From Stentor roeselii (lineage: Eukaryota; Ciliophora; Heterotrichea; Heterotrichida; Stentoridae), in the NCBI GenBank assembly GCA_006503475.1, contig RSEH01000072.1, positions 1-64,000 on the forward strand: 64,000 nt of DNA, in the 5' to 3' direction. The notes below the pieces were generated by a model. It did no database searches. It saw only the letters and a list, made by a program, of their open reading frames with translations, and was not told the origin of the DNA. Position numbers and translations under genes: made by a program. Shown here piece by piece: positions 21,795 to 30,894 of this stretch (positions are counted from its first letter, which is position 1; each line of letters starts with the position of its first letter).

Positions 21795-24737
21795 TTATCT
21801 ACCTATCTTCAAAGTTTTATAAGGAATCACTGTAGCTTCAATTTTTTCATCAAAATCATCAGAAAAAATATAATTCTTGCTTCCATAATTAGCATATAAC
21901 CAAGGAATGCAAATATCAAATAATCCAACATCCCAGCACTTTTTTCCAAGTTTAACTCCCGTAAGCCACCTAAAATAAACTCCAGCATCTCCACTGACTT
22001 TTAATGAAAAGTTTCCTTCAATATAAAAAGTCGTAGTTTCGAAATTGAATCCAGGTTCAACAGGTAGTTTAGCCTTTGCTTCAACATCAGCATCAGCTCC
22101 TGCTTTCCCAAGGATAAAGTTCCAGTCAGCTTCTGCTTCCAATTCAAGTTCAGCAGAAGGTATAAAATTAAAGCTATTCTTCGAGTAGGACAAGAACGCA
22201 ACCAAGTCGACTTCCACTTCAGCCTCCACCTTGAGATTAAAAGAAATGGTTCCAATGGGTAACGGTATACTTGGAAGTGAAAGTTTATATTTTTTATCCA
22301 GTGAAAACAAATTAGTCGTCACAGTTTTTGTCTTTCCTAAAAGGTTGATAAAATCGTCTTTAAAGTCCTCAATACTCACAAGACTTGGCACTGCCTTCAG
22401 CGACAAGTCACTAGTCAACTTCGAAAAAGGACTGATGTCTTTCACTGCAGTGTTTAATGAATTCAACTCAGTGACAAAGACCTTCGAGGTGTAGTTTAAT
22501 GTGAAAGGAATCGAGTCGTTTGAATTAAGTCTCACTTTGTAGGTAGTTTCAATCGACTTGAACAGGATCAGCGATTGATTCAAAGAACTTGACCAGAAGG
22601 TTGAATTGAAAATTGAAGAAATTTTTGAGGTAATGTTTTGACTAATTTGACTCAGCGATTGAGATAGTGTCTTGTTTACATCTTTTAACTTTGATATTAA
22701 GTCTTTGATTTGAGATGCTTGCAGGGTGAAGACTGAAAAGTTGAAGAGCTTTGAATCTGAGTCGAGGGTTTCTGAAGTTGGTTGATTCCAGATGTCTTTT
22801 GTTGAGTTTAACATGGAGTCTGTGCTGTTTTGAACTGAATTTTTAAAGTCTGTAAAAAGTGTTGAGTAGTTTGACTTGAAATCTTGAATTGATTTTTTTA
22901 GGTTCTGTAAATTTGCTTGGTATTCGGATAATGAAGTAATTAAACAATCTTCTACTATTTTCTTGGTATCCAAAAGATTATTGTCTATGAAAAACTGAGT
23001 CCAATTGTAAACCCCTTTCGAAATTAATTCAAAAGTGCTATTTTTCAAGTTCGGGTTTTGTTTATACTCGTTCTCAGCCTTTATCTTAAACTCACTCACC
23101 TTTGTCTCAACCTCTTTAACATACCCATTACTTTTATTTTTAAAATTCTCAAAATTTTCCTTGACTTTCTTATCAAGTCCATCTAAAAATATTAAAATTT
23201 CAGCAGATTTCAAAAGAGCCTGTTTTTGAAATTCAGGAATCGTCGAATTTGCGTTTTGATTAAATTCATTTAATATTTTCTGAATGACAACTTCAAGAAA
23301 GTTCTTCAATGTGATCATTTGTCGGATCTTCTTCAGCACCCCAGAGCCGAAGTTGTGTGAACCTAAATTTAAAGTAAGAATATCGTCTCCAAGGACTAAT
23401 AAAGTACTCGCCAATAGGTCTGAGCCACTTTCTTCTAGATTCAATTTAATTCTGATGTTTTCTCCGAAGATTTCGAATAGCTTGATGTTTAGACTTTCAG
23501 AGATAAGTAAAGACCGACCGTGGATTGAAGGCACTTTTTCGGATTCATCTTTAGGAGCCCTTGACTGGTTAGCATCCAAGTCGAATTCAGTAAAATCAAA
23601 ATTATTTTCAATTTTTTCTTTAAGATCTCTGATATCTTCATCATCAAGCGCGACATCAGCTTTTTCAAAATCTGTTTCAGAGTCAATATCCAGTTTAACT
23701 TTTTTTTTCTTATCACTATTTTCATAAAAGCTGATTAAGTCAAAGACCGCCTGTCCAGTAATCTTTGTTTTATCAATATATCCAGTTTTTTTATTCACAA
23801 AAGAAGTTTTCTTGATTTCCAGACGATCGATTCCCAAAGAATGTTGCGATTCCTCCAGTTTTCTTTCACTGGCCCTGGGCCTTTTATAACTAGAAGTGAC
23901 GATATCATAATCCTCATGATCATTATCAACTTCCACTTTCGTATCAAAAAAATATTTCCCGATTTTTTCAGTGTTTTCAAGATTTGAGTATTTTTTTGAG
24001 CTTCGAATCTTTTTTTCCTTTTGAGAGTTGATCAGCCAGGCCTGAGTTAAGGACTTTATCGAGTTCACCATCATTTCATCGGCACCTGGAGGATGTTTCA
24101 ATGAAAGGATTTCTTCTTTACTGGTATCAACTTGAACAATGAAAACTGCAAAAAAGCCATTTTTTTGCCCTTCTGGTATTTTTTCATCATTTTCAGATTT
24201 TTTTTGTTCCGGCTTTCGAAGATTTCTCAGTTTTTTAAATGGAAGGATTTCAGGGATCACGGCAAAGGTGCTTAAGTGGTCTTGGCTCTCGAGGACTATG
24301 AAAGTTGCGTCGATTGTTTCTTCACTGAGCAGGTTTCGCAAGGTTTTCGAGTTGCTGCTTGTTGACCTTGCATAGACGACTTCAGATTTAGAAGCGGGTT
24401 TGTAGCCATGGCTTTTTTTATTGAAAAATGTTGAAAAGTAAACTGAAAGTCCTGTGACTGTCAAGATCATTAAAATGATGAAGAGGAAAAATTTTTTTTT
24501 CCTCAAGAAGAAATTTTTGAAGGTTTCTGGATTTTTGCAAGGTTCTGGAATTTTTTGATGGATTTCTTCGGTTGGTGATGATGGGTCTGTTGTGGGTGGG
24601 GAGATTATTTCGCATTCTTCTTGGCGATCGGTTTCTGCCAGGGAGTTTGAATGGTTTAATTTTTTTACCATGGGAATGATTTCAATGGGTTTCTCAGCAT
24701 CACTTGTCTTGAGACCTTCCATTATAAGCTTAGACAT
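21795..24737 (-). CDS. Type II membrane protein of unknown function
   Basis: A 980-aa protein. The first ~85 residues are cytoplasmic and Pro/Ser/Glu rich, followed by a basic stretch (RKKKFF) and one membrane span, FLFIILMILTVTGLSVYF (about 84-101); the rest would be luminal or extracellular. The luminal part has an acidic, Lys-rich region, long helical stretches rich in Asn/Ser with many N-glycosylation sequons, and a beta-rich C-terminal domain (about 830-950) with alternating EAEVEVD and ELEAEAD strands ending in a small Cys pair region (KKCWDVGLFDICIPW). I do not recognise the family. ATG is at MSKLIMEGLK, with a second Met at residue 6. The 3' end faces the GTPase gene. Confidence 0.8.
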   Translation of the reverse strand: MSKLIMEGLKTSDAEKPIEIIPMVKKLNHSNSLAETDRQEECEIISPPTTDPSSPTEEIHQKIPEPCKNPETFKNFFLRKKKFFLFIILMILTVTGLSVYFSTFFNKKSHGYKPASKSEVVYARSTSSNSKTLRNLLSEETIDATFIVLESQDHLSTFAVIPEILPFKKLRNLRKPEQKKSENDEKIPEGQKNGFFAVFIVQVDTSKEEILSLKHPPGADEMMVNSIKSLTQAWLINSQKEKKIRSSKKYSNLENTEKIGKYFFDTKVEVDNDHEDYDIVTSSYKRPRASERKLEESQHSLGIDRLEIKKTSFVNKKTGYIDKTKITGQAVFDLISFYENSDKKKKVKLDIDSETDFEKADVALDDEDIRDLKEKIENNFDFTEFDLDANQSRAPKDESEKVPSIHGRSLLISESLNIKLFEIFGENIRIKLNLEESGSDLLASTLLVLGDDILTLNLGSHNFGSGVLKKIRQMITLKNFLEVVIQKILNEFNQNANSTIPEFQKQALLKSAEILIFLDGLDKKVKENFENFKNKSNGYVKEVETKVSEFKIKAENEYKQNPNLKNSTFELISKGVYNWTQFFIDNNLLDTKKIVEDCLITSLSEYQANLQNLKKSIQDFKSNYSTLFTDFKNSVQNSTDSMLNSTKDIWNQPTSETLDSDSKLFNFSVFTLQASQIKDLISKLKDVNKTLSQSLSQISQNITSKISSIFNSTFWSSSLNQSLILFKSIETTYKVRLNSNDSIPFTLNYTSKVFVTELNSLNTAVKDISPFSKLTSDLSLKAVPSLVSIEDFKDDFINLLGKTKTVTTNLFSLDKKYKLSLPSIPLPIGTISFNLKVEAEVEVDLVAFLSYSKNSFNFIPSAELELEAEADWNFILGKAGADADVEAKAKLPVEPGFNFETTTFYIEGNFSLKVSGDAGVYFRWLTGVKLGKKCWDVGLFDICIPWLYANYGSKNYIFSDDFDEKIEATVIPYKTLKIGR

Positions 24738-25532
24738 ATTTAACCATATATTTTTTAAAATTTTAGAGAATATTCAATAGAACAAAGGAAATGTCTAAGT
24801 TGCTTGGGAATAATGTTTAGTTGATTTGGTCTCTCGATTTATAAAAATTTCTAATATTTAGTCTCTTGATTTATAAAAATAGCTAATTTACCGTCTTTGG
24901 GATTATCTAATTGTGTATTGGCAACATTCAAGGGTTTTATTCTTGGTTCAGAGATAGACTTATTAGAATATATTGATTGACTCTTAGCTATGCAAGTATT
25001 TTGATAGAAGATAGTGATGATCAATAGAGTTGATCACCATACGAGAAGTCAGAAAACTATTAAATCAAGATGAAAAATATAAAAGTTTTCTTCGAAATTA
25101 ACCTCAAATCATAAACAGTTAGGGAATTAAACACCATTAGGAGATATCAAATACGATGGTATCAAGGTTAAGGTATTTCCTTTTTCATCTTAATGTGAAG
25201 TCACTGGAAAATATAATTATGCATGAATTGAATAATTTATCGAATTCTAGATATGTGATTGGTATGTTATCGCTAGACGCTTTGAATTACTAAAGGTTTT
25301 ATTAAAGTTTTGATTTGATTTTATGAATATTGAAAAGAAGCATCTCCATAATTTAGTTAATTTTAGTGACATTATCATTCTCTGTTCAACAAAATATAAA
25401 ATTTCAATGATTCCCAAGATCATCAAGCTTAAGATAATCTAAATCCAGAATAAATTCTAACCACCTCACTTATCCAAATAACCAAAAAAAAGCCATCCCA
25501 TAATCAACTAAATCATAAAATCTTGCAAATAA
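24738..25532. other. Divergent intergenic region
   Basis: About 0.8 kb between divergent genes, AT-rich, with no gene or RNA seen. A near-duplicated phrase (CTCGATTTATAAAAATTTCTA and its partner) at about 24833-24875 is the only repeat noted. Confidence 0.5.
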
Positions 25533-26444
25533 ATGCTGTTAAGATTCTTCTCAAAAGTCCCGCGATTCCAAGCTTCAATATACGACACAAACCAAGACAT
25601 TCCCTCAATAGTGAACAATTCTGATTTCCAGCTGAAGCCTTTCAAAGGAAGTTCGAAAAGCCGAAGAAGTGCAGTGTTAGCACTGAAGCAAGGAATGACA
25701 GCGATGTGGGATAAGTGGGGAATAAGACACGCTCTGACAGTGCTTCAAGTGGACCGATGCCAAGTGGTTCAGGTAAAGTCGTATAAGGATGAGTACCGAC
25801 TACAGCTGGGAGTGGGCGAAAGAGCGATTCATCGAGTTACAAAGCCTCTTGTTGGACATTACATGAAGGCAGATGTGCCTCCAAAGAAAAGTTTGATGGA
25901 GTGCAAAGTCAGTCAAAACTGTCTGTTACCTCTAGGCTACCAACTAATGGCTCAACATTTCTTAGTAGGCCAATGGGTAGACGTAAAAGGTATAACCAAA
26001 GGTAAAGGTTTCCAAGGCGGTATCAAAAGATGGAACTTCAATCGCCAGACGACAACTCACGGAAATTCCGTCACAACTCGAACAATCGGTTCAACAGGTC
26101 AAAGACAAGACCCAGGAAGAACCTTTCCAGGTAAGAAGATGCCAGGTCGTCTCGGAGGTTCTTTCATAACCACTCAAAAGCTGCAAGTTTACAAAATCGA
26201 CGCAGAAAGAAACCTTCTTTACATAAGAGGCTCAGTCCCCGGAGGACGTGGCGCAGTGATTCGCGTGTCTGACTCTTGCAAAGACCTTTCAAATCAATAC
26301 AGGACTCTTCCCTACCCAACCTTCTTAGGAGACGATTCAAGACCAAAGGTAGAAATAATGACCCCTCCAGTCAAAGACCCAATTGAAGAAGCTTATCTTC
26401 ACGACAACGCATTCCCTGAGATTAAAGATGAAGAAGCAATTTAG
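25533..26444 (+). CDS. MRPL3: Mitochondrial large-subunit ribosomal protein uL3m
   Basis: A 303-aa bacterial-type L3 with an N-terminal extension. Residues 1-20 (MLLRFFSKVPRF) are basic and hydroxylated, as in a mitochondrial presequence. Diagnostic L3 motifs follow: LKQGMTAMWDKWG, VDVKGITKGKGFQG, HGNSVTTRTIGSTGQRQDPG, FPGKKMPGRLGG and GSVPGGRGAVIRV. The protein helps form the 23S peptidyl-transferase region of the mitoribosome. The gene ends 11 bp before the MOK-type kinase on the same strand. The 15-mer at 26131-26145 looks like a micro-intron, but it encodes the conserved KKMP motif, so it is coding. Confidence 0.93.
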   Translation: MLLRFFSKVPRFQASIYDTNQDIPSIVNNSDFQLKPFKGSSKSRRSAVLALKQGMTAMWDKWGIRHALTVLQVDRCQVVQVKSYKDEYRLQLGVGERAIHRVTKPLVGHYMKADVPPKKSLMECKVSQNCLLPLGYQLMAQHFLVGQWVDVKGITKGKGFQGGIKRWNFNRQTTTHGNSVTTRTIGSTGQRQDPGRTFPGKKMPGRLGGSFITTQKLQVYKIDAERNLLYIRGSVPGGRGAVIRVSDSCKDLSNQYRTLPYPTFLGDDSRPKVEIMTPPVKDPIEEAYLHDNAFPEIKDEEAI

Positions 26445-26455
26445 TTATTAATATC

Positions 26456-27595
26456 ATGCAAAGTAAATCTTACTTAGAATATCGTCTTATTTCCAAGAAA
26501 GGCGAAGGAACTTTCAGTGAAGTGCTAAAAGCTCAAAGCATTCGGACTGGAAAGTACGTTGCTATCAAGTGCATGAAAAACCATTTCAACAGCATTGAAC
26601 AAGTGAACAGCTTAAGAGAGATCCAAGCATTAAGAAGACTTTCTCCTCATCCACAGATAATCACTCTTCTCGAGATTCTTTAGTATTCTTTAAACAGCGA
26701 CGAACCAACAGGAAGACTTGCACTTGTCTTCGAATTGATGGAGCTAAACCTTTACGAGTGGATAAAAGGTCGTCGTCATTTCCTTCCAGAGGCGAAGGTA
26801 AAGTCTTACATTTACCAGCTATTAAAATCAATTGACCACCTTCACCGAAACGGGATTTTCCATCGCGACATCAAACCAGAAAACGTTTTAATCAGTGACG
26901 ATACTTTAAAACTCGCAGATTTCGGATCTTGTAAAGGAGTTTACTCGAAACAACCCTACACAGAATACATCTCAACTCGTTGGTACCGCCCGCCTGAGTG
27001 TCTTTTAACAGACGGGTACTATGACTATAAAATGGACATCTGGGGAGTCGGATGCGTTTTCTTTGAAGTCATGGCACTTTTTCCCTTGTTTCCTGGAAAT
27101 AATGAACTGGACCAGGTGCATCGCATTCATAAAGTCCTTGGAACGCCTGATGCTTCAGTCTTGGCCGAGTTGGAAAAAAAAGCTACTCATATGAAATTCA
27201 ATTTTCCGCCTGTTGAAGGGACTGGCTTTGAACGACATGTCATGCATGTCTCCGCTGCTGGAAGGGATTTGATTGGAAAGATGCTTGCTTATAAATGTGA
27301 TGATAGGATTTCTGCGAGACAGGCCTTGAAACATGTTTATTTTAAGGAATTCGCTTTGGTGGATAAACCTTTGAGGGTCTTTCCTTCACCGGTTGGGGTC
27401 ACTGATGATAGTGCTGGGGAAGATGAAAAAACTGATTTGGTTTTACCTGTTATTAAAACTTCTAAGAGGAGTGAAGGGAATTTGAAAATGGTCAAAAGTT
27501 ATAAAACGTTTAGCAATAAGATTCCGAGTATTACAAAGAAAATTGTGCTGGAAAATAGGAAAATTAATTTATCGCCTGTTAAAAAAACTTTATAG
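26456..27595 (+). CDS. MOK: MOK-type CMGC protein kinase (one 15-nt intron)
   Basis: Two exons, 26456-26682 and 26698-27595, give 374 aa. Features in order: glycine loop KGEGTFSEV, VAIK lysine, catalytic HRDIKPEN, DFG as DFGSCK, the TEY activation motif, STRWYRPPECLLT, and DIWGVGCVFFE. The TEY followed by ISTRWYRPPECL and the LFPGNNELDQ segment match MOK/MAK-family kinases, which act in cilia and length control in other eukaryotes. The intron restores the aC-b4 region: without splicing the frame hits TAG at 26681-26683; spliced, it reads EILYDEPTGRLALVFE. A ~60-residue basic tail follows the kinase. The gene ends 4 bp from the stop of the convergent EF-hand gene. Confidence 0.93.
26683..26697 (+). 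other. 15-nt intron in the MOK-type kinase
   Basis: GTATTCTTTAAACAG. Its removal eliminates the in-frame TAG and reconstitutes a conserved kinase segment. Position 10 is A, as in the other 15-nt introns here. Confidence 0.93.
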
Positions 27596-27599
27596 TTAA

Positions 27600-28103
27600 T
27601 TAAGTTAGAAGTGATAGGAAGTCGTCCAAAGTAATCTGTGATGAATCATTCACTTCTTCAAATATATTTTTTACCTCTGACTCAGAAACAGAAATCTCCA
27701 GATTTTGAGAAAGTCTTTCAAATATCAAGTCAATATTTGTACAGCCAGACCCATCATCAAATATAGAAAAGATGGACTTTGTCATCAAAAGTCTTCCATC
27801 TGAGGCATATTTTTTTGAAACAATCGCTAAAAGTTCCTTGTAAGAAATTATGTTCTTTGACTGGTCTAACTTTTGTTCTTTTAAAATTTCATCGAATTGT
27901 CCTTCAGAAAGTTTCCAGAATCCGAAGTTCCATAAGATTGACTTCGCCTGGGCAAAGGAAACTTCTTGTTTTGAGGGATCAAATAAGGTGAAAGCAACGT
28001 CGAAGTCGTTTTTCTAAGTTTTTATTACGAGGTATTCAGGGATTTTTTCAGAAGTGATATGGGAGTCATGAATAGTCTGCCTCCTCGAAATATTTTTTTT
28101 CAT
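27600..28103 (-). CDS. Small EF-hand (calmodulin/centrin-like) protein, one 15-nt intron
   Basis: Exons 28029-28103 and 27600-28013 give 162 aa starting MKKNISRRQTIHD. The protein has calmodulin-like layout: a basic head, then helix-loop-helix repeats with FDVAFTLFDPSKQEVSF, SYKELLAIVSKKY, FSIFDDGSGCTNIDLIF and FEEVNDSSQITLDDFLSLL. Loop 3 (DDGSGCTNID) looks the best Ca2+ loop; the first loop (DPSKQEVSF) is degenerate. The ATG at 28101-28103 was chosen because the frame is open to it and the splice is in phase; the nearer ATG at 28067-28069 is out of frame. Its start region lies 45 bp from the CK1-like start, forming a divergent pair. Its stop is 4 bp from the convergent kinase stop. Confidence 0.8.
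28014..28028 (-). other. 15-nt intron in the EF-hand gene
   Basis: On the minus strand GTAATAAAAACTTAG, with A at position 10. It contains an in-frame TAG at its end; removal joins EKIPEYL to KNDFDVAFTLFD in frame. Confidence 0.88.
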
Positions 28104-28148
28104 TTGATTAATATGAAAACAATTCCATTAATTCTTTATTTAATCTTG

Positions 28149-29033
28149 ATGTCCGACCCTCTTCTAAACACAACAATCGATTCCACCTACCTGATAACCA
28201 ACGAACTGGGAAAGGGTTCCTTCGGACACGTATACTCAGCCTTAGACCTAAATCAAAACCAAGAAGTAGCATTGAAAATCCAACAAAAACCTTCCAACCC
28301 TTCACTAAAATACGAGTCAAGAGTTTTAAAATCCATAAAAGGCGGTCTAGGAATTCCCAATTTCCACAGATTTCTCAAACTTCCTGATAAATCCTTGATA
28401 GTCTTAGAGAAACTAGGAGACACTCTAGAAAAGCTGTTAAATGGGCGAGTTTTTTCAGTGAAAACAGTGATTTTGTTATTTCAACAGATGATAACACGTA
28501 TCCAGTACCTTCATTCACATCATTTCATTCATCGAGATGTAAAACCTGAGAACTTTTTGATCGGAATTGGAAAAAAGGCAAGTTTGGTTTATTTGATTGA
28601 TTTTGGACTTGTGAAAAAATATTGGGATGATAAGAAAAATCAACATATTTCCAAGAAAAGTGGAAAAAGTTTAACCGGAACTGCAAGGTACTGCTCGATT
28701 TGGACTCATGAAGGGAAAGAACAGAGCAGAAGAGATGATTTAGTTGGACTTGGATATGCTTTGATTTATTTCTTGAAAGGAAAACTACCCTGGCAGGGAT
28801 TGCCTGGGCTTGGAAAGGAGGAAAAGTATAAAAATATTGAAAATAAGAAGAAAAATACAAGTCTTGATGAACTTTGTGAAGGGATTCCTTTGGAGTTTAA
28901 AATTTATCTCGATTATTGCTTGAGGCTTAAGTTTGAACAAGAACCGGATTATCGATATCTTAGGAGGATTTTTAAACAGCTGAGTTTTCAGATGGATTTT
29001 GAAAATGATAATCGTTTTGATTGGAATTGTTAA
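28149..29033 (+). CDS. Casein kinase 1-like protein kinase
   Basis: About 294 aa from MSDPLLNTTID. The glycine loop GKGSFGHVY, VALK lysine region (EVALKI), HRDVKPENFLIG, DFG, and the CK1 hallmark block SLTGTARYCSIWTHEG...EQSRRDDLVGLGY identify the CK1 family, including its APE-lacking activation region. The usual ARYASINTH reads ARYCSIWTH, a mild divergence. In-frame ATGs upstream (28059, 28071, 28110) would add a hydrophobic leader, but upstream starts would overlap the divergent EF-hand gene, so I prefer 28149. Ends 30 residues after the kinase core, with no long tail. Confidence 0.9.
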   Translation: MSDPLLNTTIDSTYLITNELGKGSFGHVYSALDLNQNQEVALKIQQKPSNPSLKYESRVLKSIKGGLGIPNFHRFLKLPDKSLIVLEKLGDTLEKLLNGRVFSVKTVILLFQQMITRIQYLHSHHFIHRDVKPENFLIGIGKKASLVYLIDFGLVKKYWDDKKNQHISKKSGKSLTGTARYCSIWTHEGKEQSRRDDLVGLGYALIYFLKGKLPWQGLPGLGKEEKYKNIENKKKNTSLDELCEGIPLEFKIYLDYCLRLKFEQEPDYRYLRRIFKQLSFQMDFENDNRFDWNC

Positions 29034-29048
29034 GATAATTAATAAGTT

Positions 29049-29235
29049 TTAAATTTAGAACTCAAACTTTGCTATTTTTCTTTAAGAATATCGACTAATC
29101 ATCAAAATTTCTAAATTTTTCATAATTTTTCCAGGAATATCCAAAATCATCAAAATTTCTTAAATTTTCATAATTTTCTCAAAGAATACTTACAAATCAT
29201 CAAACTTTCTAATATTTACTAAAATTATCATCCCC
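29049..29235. repeat. About 49-bp AT-rich tandem repeat
   Basis: The phrase AATCATCAAAATTTCT recurs at 29097, 29145 and 29195 (periods 48 and 50), each followed by AAATTTTCATAATTTT-like sequence; a partial earlier unit precedes it. It fills the gap between the CK1-like and ankyrin-like genes. Confidence 0.7.
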
Positions 29236-29307
29236 AGCACCAAAGAATCTCCAAAAAAAACCCAATTTCCATTAATCCATCAAAAATAATCACCAGTTGA
29301 AATAAAA

Positions 29308-30336
29308 ATGGGCTGCTGCAATTCAACAAACAATTTTTCCCCAGATCAACTAGACCAGAAAATCCAAGAATCAATAAAATCAGGTAACTCAAAAGCATTA
29401 TCCTATTACATTTCCTTAAAATCCAAGCTTCCAGGAGAGTCATTTGACATCAACACAACGAAACTTCAAGTTTCCGATTCCCTAAAAATGACGATTCCAG
29501 GTCTCTGCCTTTTAGAAGGAAGTTCTTTGCTGCTCAAGTCCTTGATCGACACCTGCCGAGTAGACTTCGAAGCTTTGGAGTCTTCTTTATCAGAAGTAGG
29601 AACTTCGACACTTGCCGTAATTTGCGAGATCAACAGTCTTTACCTCTTCGAAATTTACTGTCAGGCCTTCGTAAAACTCAAGAAAAACGCGAATTTTGTC
29701 GACTTTCCCTCAGCGAAATCGTGTTTTTTCTCTAAAAAAGAAGGAATTCTCGCAGATTTCGCATCTGAATACCCTGATGCAGAGTTAAGTCCTGTTCACA
29801 TCGCGTGTCTTTTGGGGAACTTGACGGTTTTAAAAGCGATTTCCAATTTTTCAAAGTCTCTTTCAAGTGTTCCAAATGATTTGAATTTGAATTATGTTGA
29901 AAGGGTTCATGGATTTAATTGTGCATTACTCGCTTGCAAGTCAGGAAATTACAACACGATAAAATTTTTGTTTAACTCTTGCAAAGCGGATTTCAATCAT
30001 TTGAATGCAGCTGATGAAAACTCTTTGCAGGTCTTGTTTGCCTCGGCTAAGACTAAGTCTTGTCCTGAACTTTATAATTGTTTGATTTATTTGGTTGATA
30101 AGGTCAAAGTCGATATTTCTCATAATTATGAAGATGTACTTGTTTATTGTGATGCTTTTAAAACTGCGGATTATTTTATTAAGAAGTTGGAAGAAATTGG
30201 AATTCAGGTTGATAGAGAATTTTTAAAGAAAAAATATGGAATGTTTAGGCAGAATACTTATGGAAGCTTCGCGGAAAGATATGCGGATTTGAGAAATCAG
30301 ATGAATGATGAGCCGGAGTCGCCGAAGGAGGAGTAA
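29308..30336 (+). CDS. N-myristoylated ankyrin-like protein A
   Basis: A 342-aa protein starting MGCCNSTN. Gly2 followed by Cys3/Cys4 is a strong N-myristoylation plus palmitoylation signal, so membrane attachment is likely. Ankyrin-like helical pairs appear at SPVHIACLLGNLTVLKAIS and NCALLACKSGNYNTIKFLF, with a further pair downstream. It is a diverged paralogue of the gene at 30895-31857: both share the MGC head, a C-terminal segment (YFIKKLEEIGIQVDRE versus YFEEKFRNIGILVDRK) and the order of repeats. The two are convergent, separated by a tandem repeat array. Ends at TAA after an acidic tail. Partner unknown. Confidence 0.78.
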   Translation: MGCCNSTNNFSPDQLDQKIQESIKSGNSKALSYYISLKSKLPGESFDINTTKLQVSDSLKMTIPGLCLLEGSSLLLKSLIDTCRVDFEALESSLSEVGTSTLAVICEINSLYLFEIYCQAFVKLKKNANFVDFPSAKSCFFSKKEGILADFASEYPDAELSPVHIACLLGNLTVLKAISNFSKSLSSVPNDLNLNYVERVHGFNCALLACKSGNYNTIKFLFNSCKADFNHLNAADENSLQVLFASAKTKSCPELYNCLIYLVDKVKVDISHNYEDVLVYCDAFKTADYFIKKLEEIGIQVDREFLKKKYGMFRQNTYGSFAERYADLRNQMNDEPESPKEE

Positions 30337-30384
30337 ATAATAGTGTTTATGATGGGTGATTTTTAGATATTTATATTTGATGAG

Positions 30385-30890
30385 ATAGTATTTTTACAAT
30401 AGGGGTTATTTCATTAAATCAGGTGCGATTTATTAGAAGAGTGAATCTTTTAGGGATTATTGAAATTATCATAAAATCATAAGTGAATAGTTAATTTTAA
30501 TTTATTACTTTCAAAGGATACTATTTTTACAACAGGTGTTATTTCATTAAACTAGGCATCATTTATTGCAAAAGTGAATCTTTCAGGAATTATTGAAATT
30601 ATCATAAAAATCATAAGTGAAAAGTTAATTTTAATATATCTACATTCAAAGGGATTTTATTTTTACAGCAGGTGTTATTTTATTAAACCAGGCACCATTT
30701 ATTACAAAAGTAAACCTTTCAGTTATTCTTGAAATCATCAAAAAAATCACAAGTGAATAGTTAATTTACTAAATTTCCATTAAAAGAGATACTATTCATT
30801 ACAACAATTATTATTCATTAAACCAGGCCATCATCACAACAATGAACCTTTCAGTAATTCTCGAAATCATAAAAACATTAAACAAAAAAA
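30385..30890. repeat. 133-136-bp tandem repeat, four copies
   Basis: Copies start with TATTTTTAC at 30389, 30522 and 30658, and with the diverged TATTCATTAC at 30793. Each contains an ACAGGTGTTATT-like box, ATTAAACCAGGC-like box, TTTCAG-ATTATT and AAATCATAAGTGAA-like segment. The array fills the convergent gap between the two ankyrin-like genes and the last copy reaches the stop codon of the second. Confidence 0.88.
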
Positions 30891-30894
30891 TACA

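Noticed and set aside
23284-23727. 147-codon plus-strand ORF inside the 980-aa gene.
   Set aside because: Antisense shadow of a long conserved-looking ORF with Ser/Phe-rich composition typical of reversed Lys/Glu codons.
26131-26145. GTAAGAAGATGCCAG inside uL3m looks like a 15-nt intron.
   Set aside because: It encodes KKMP of the conserved uL3 motif, keeps the frame, has no stop and lacks A at position 10.
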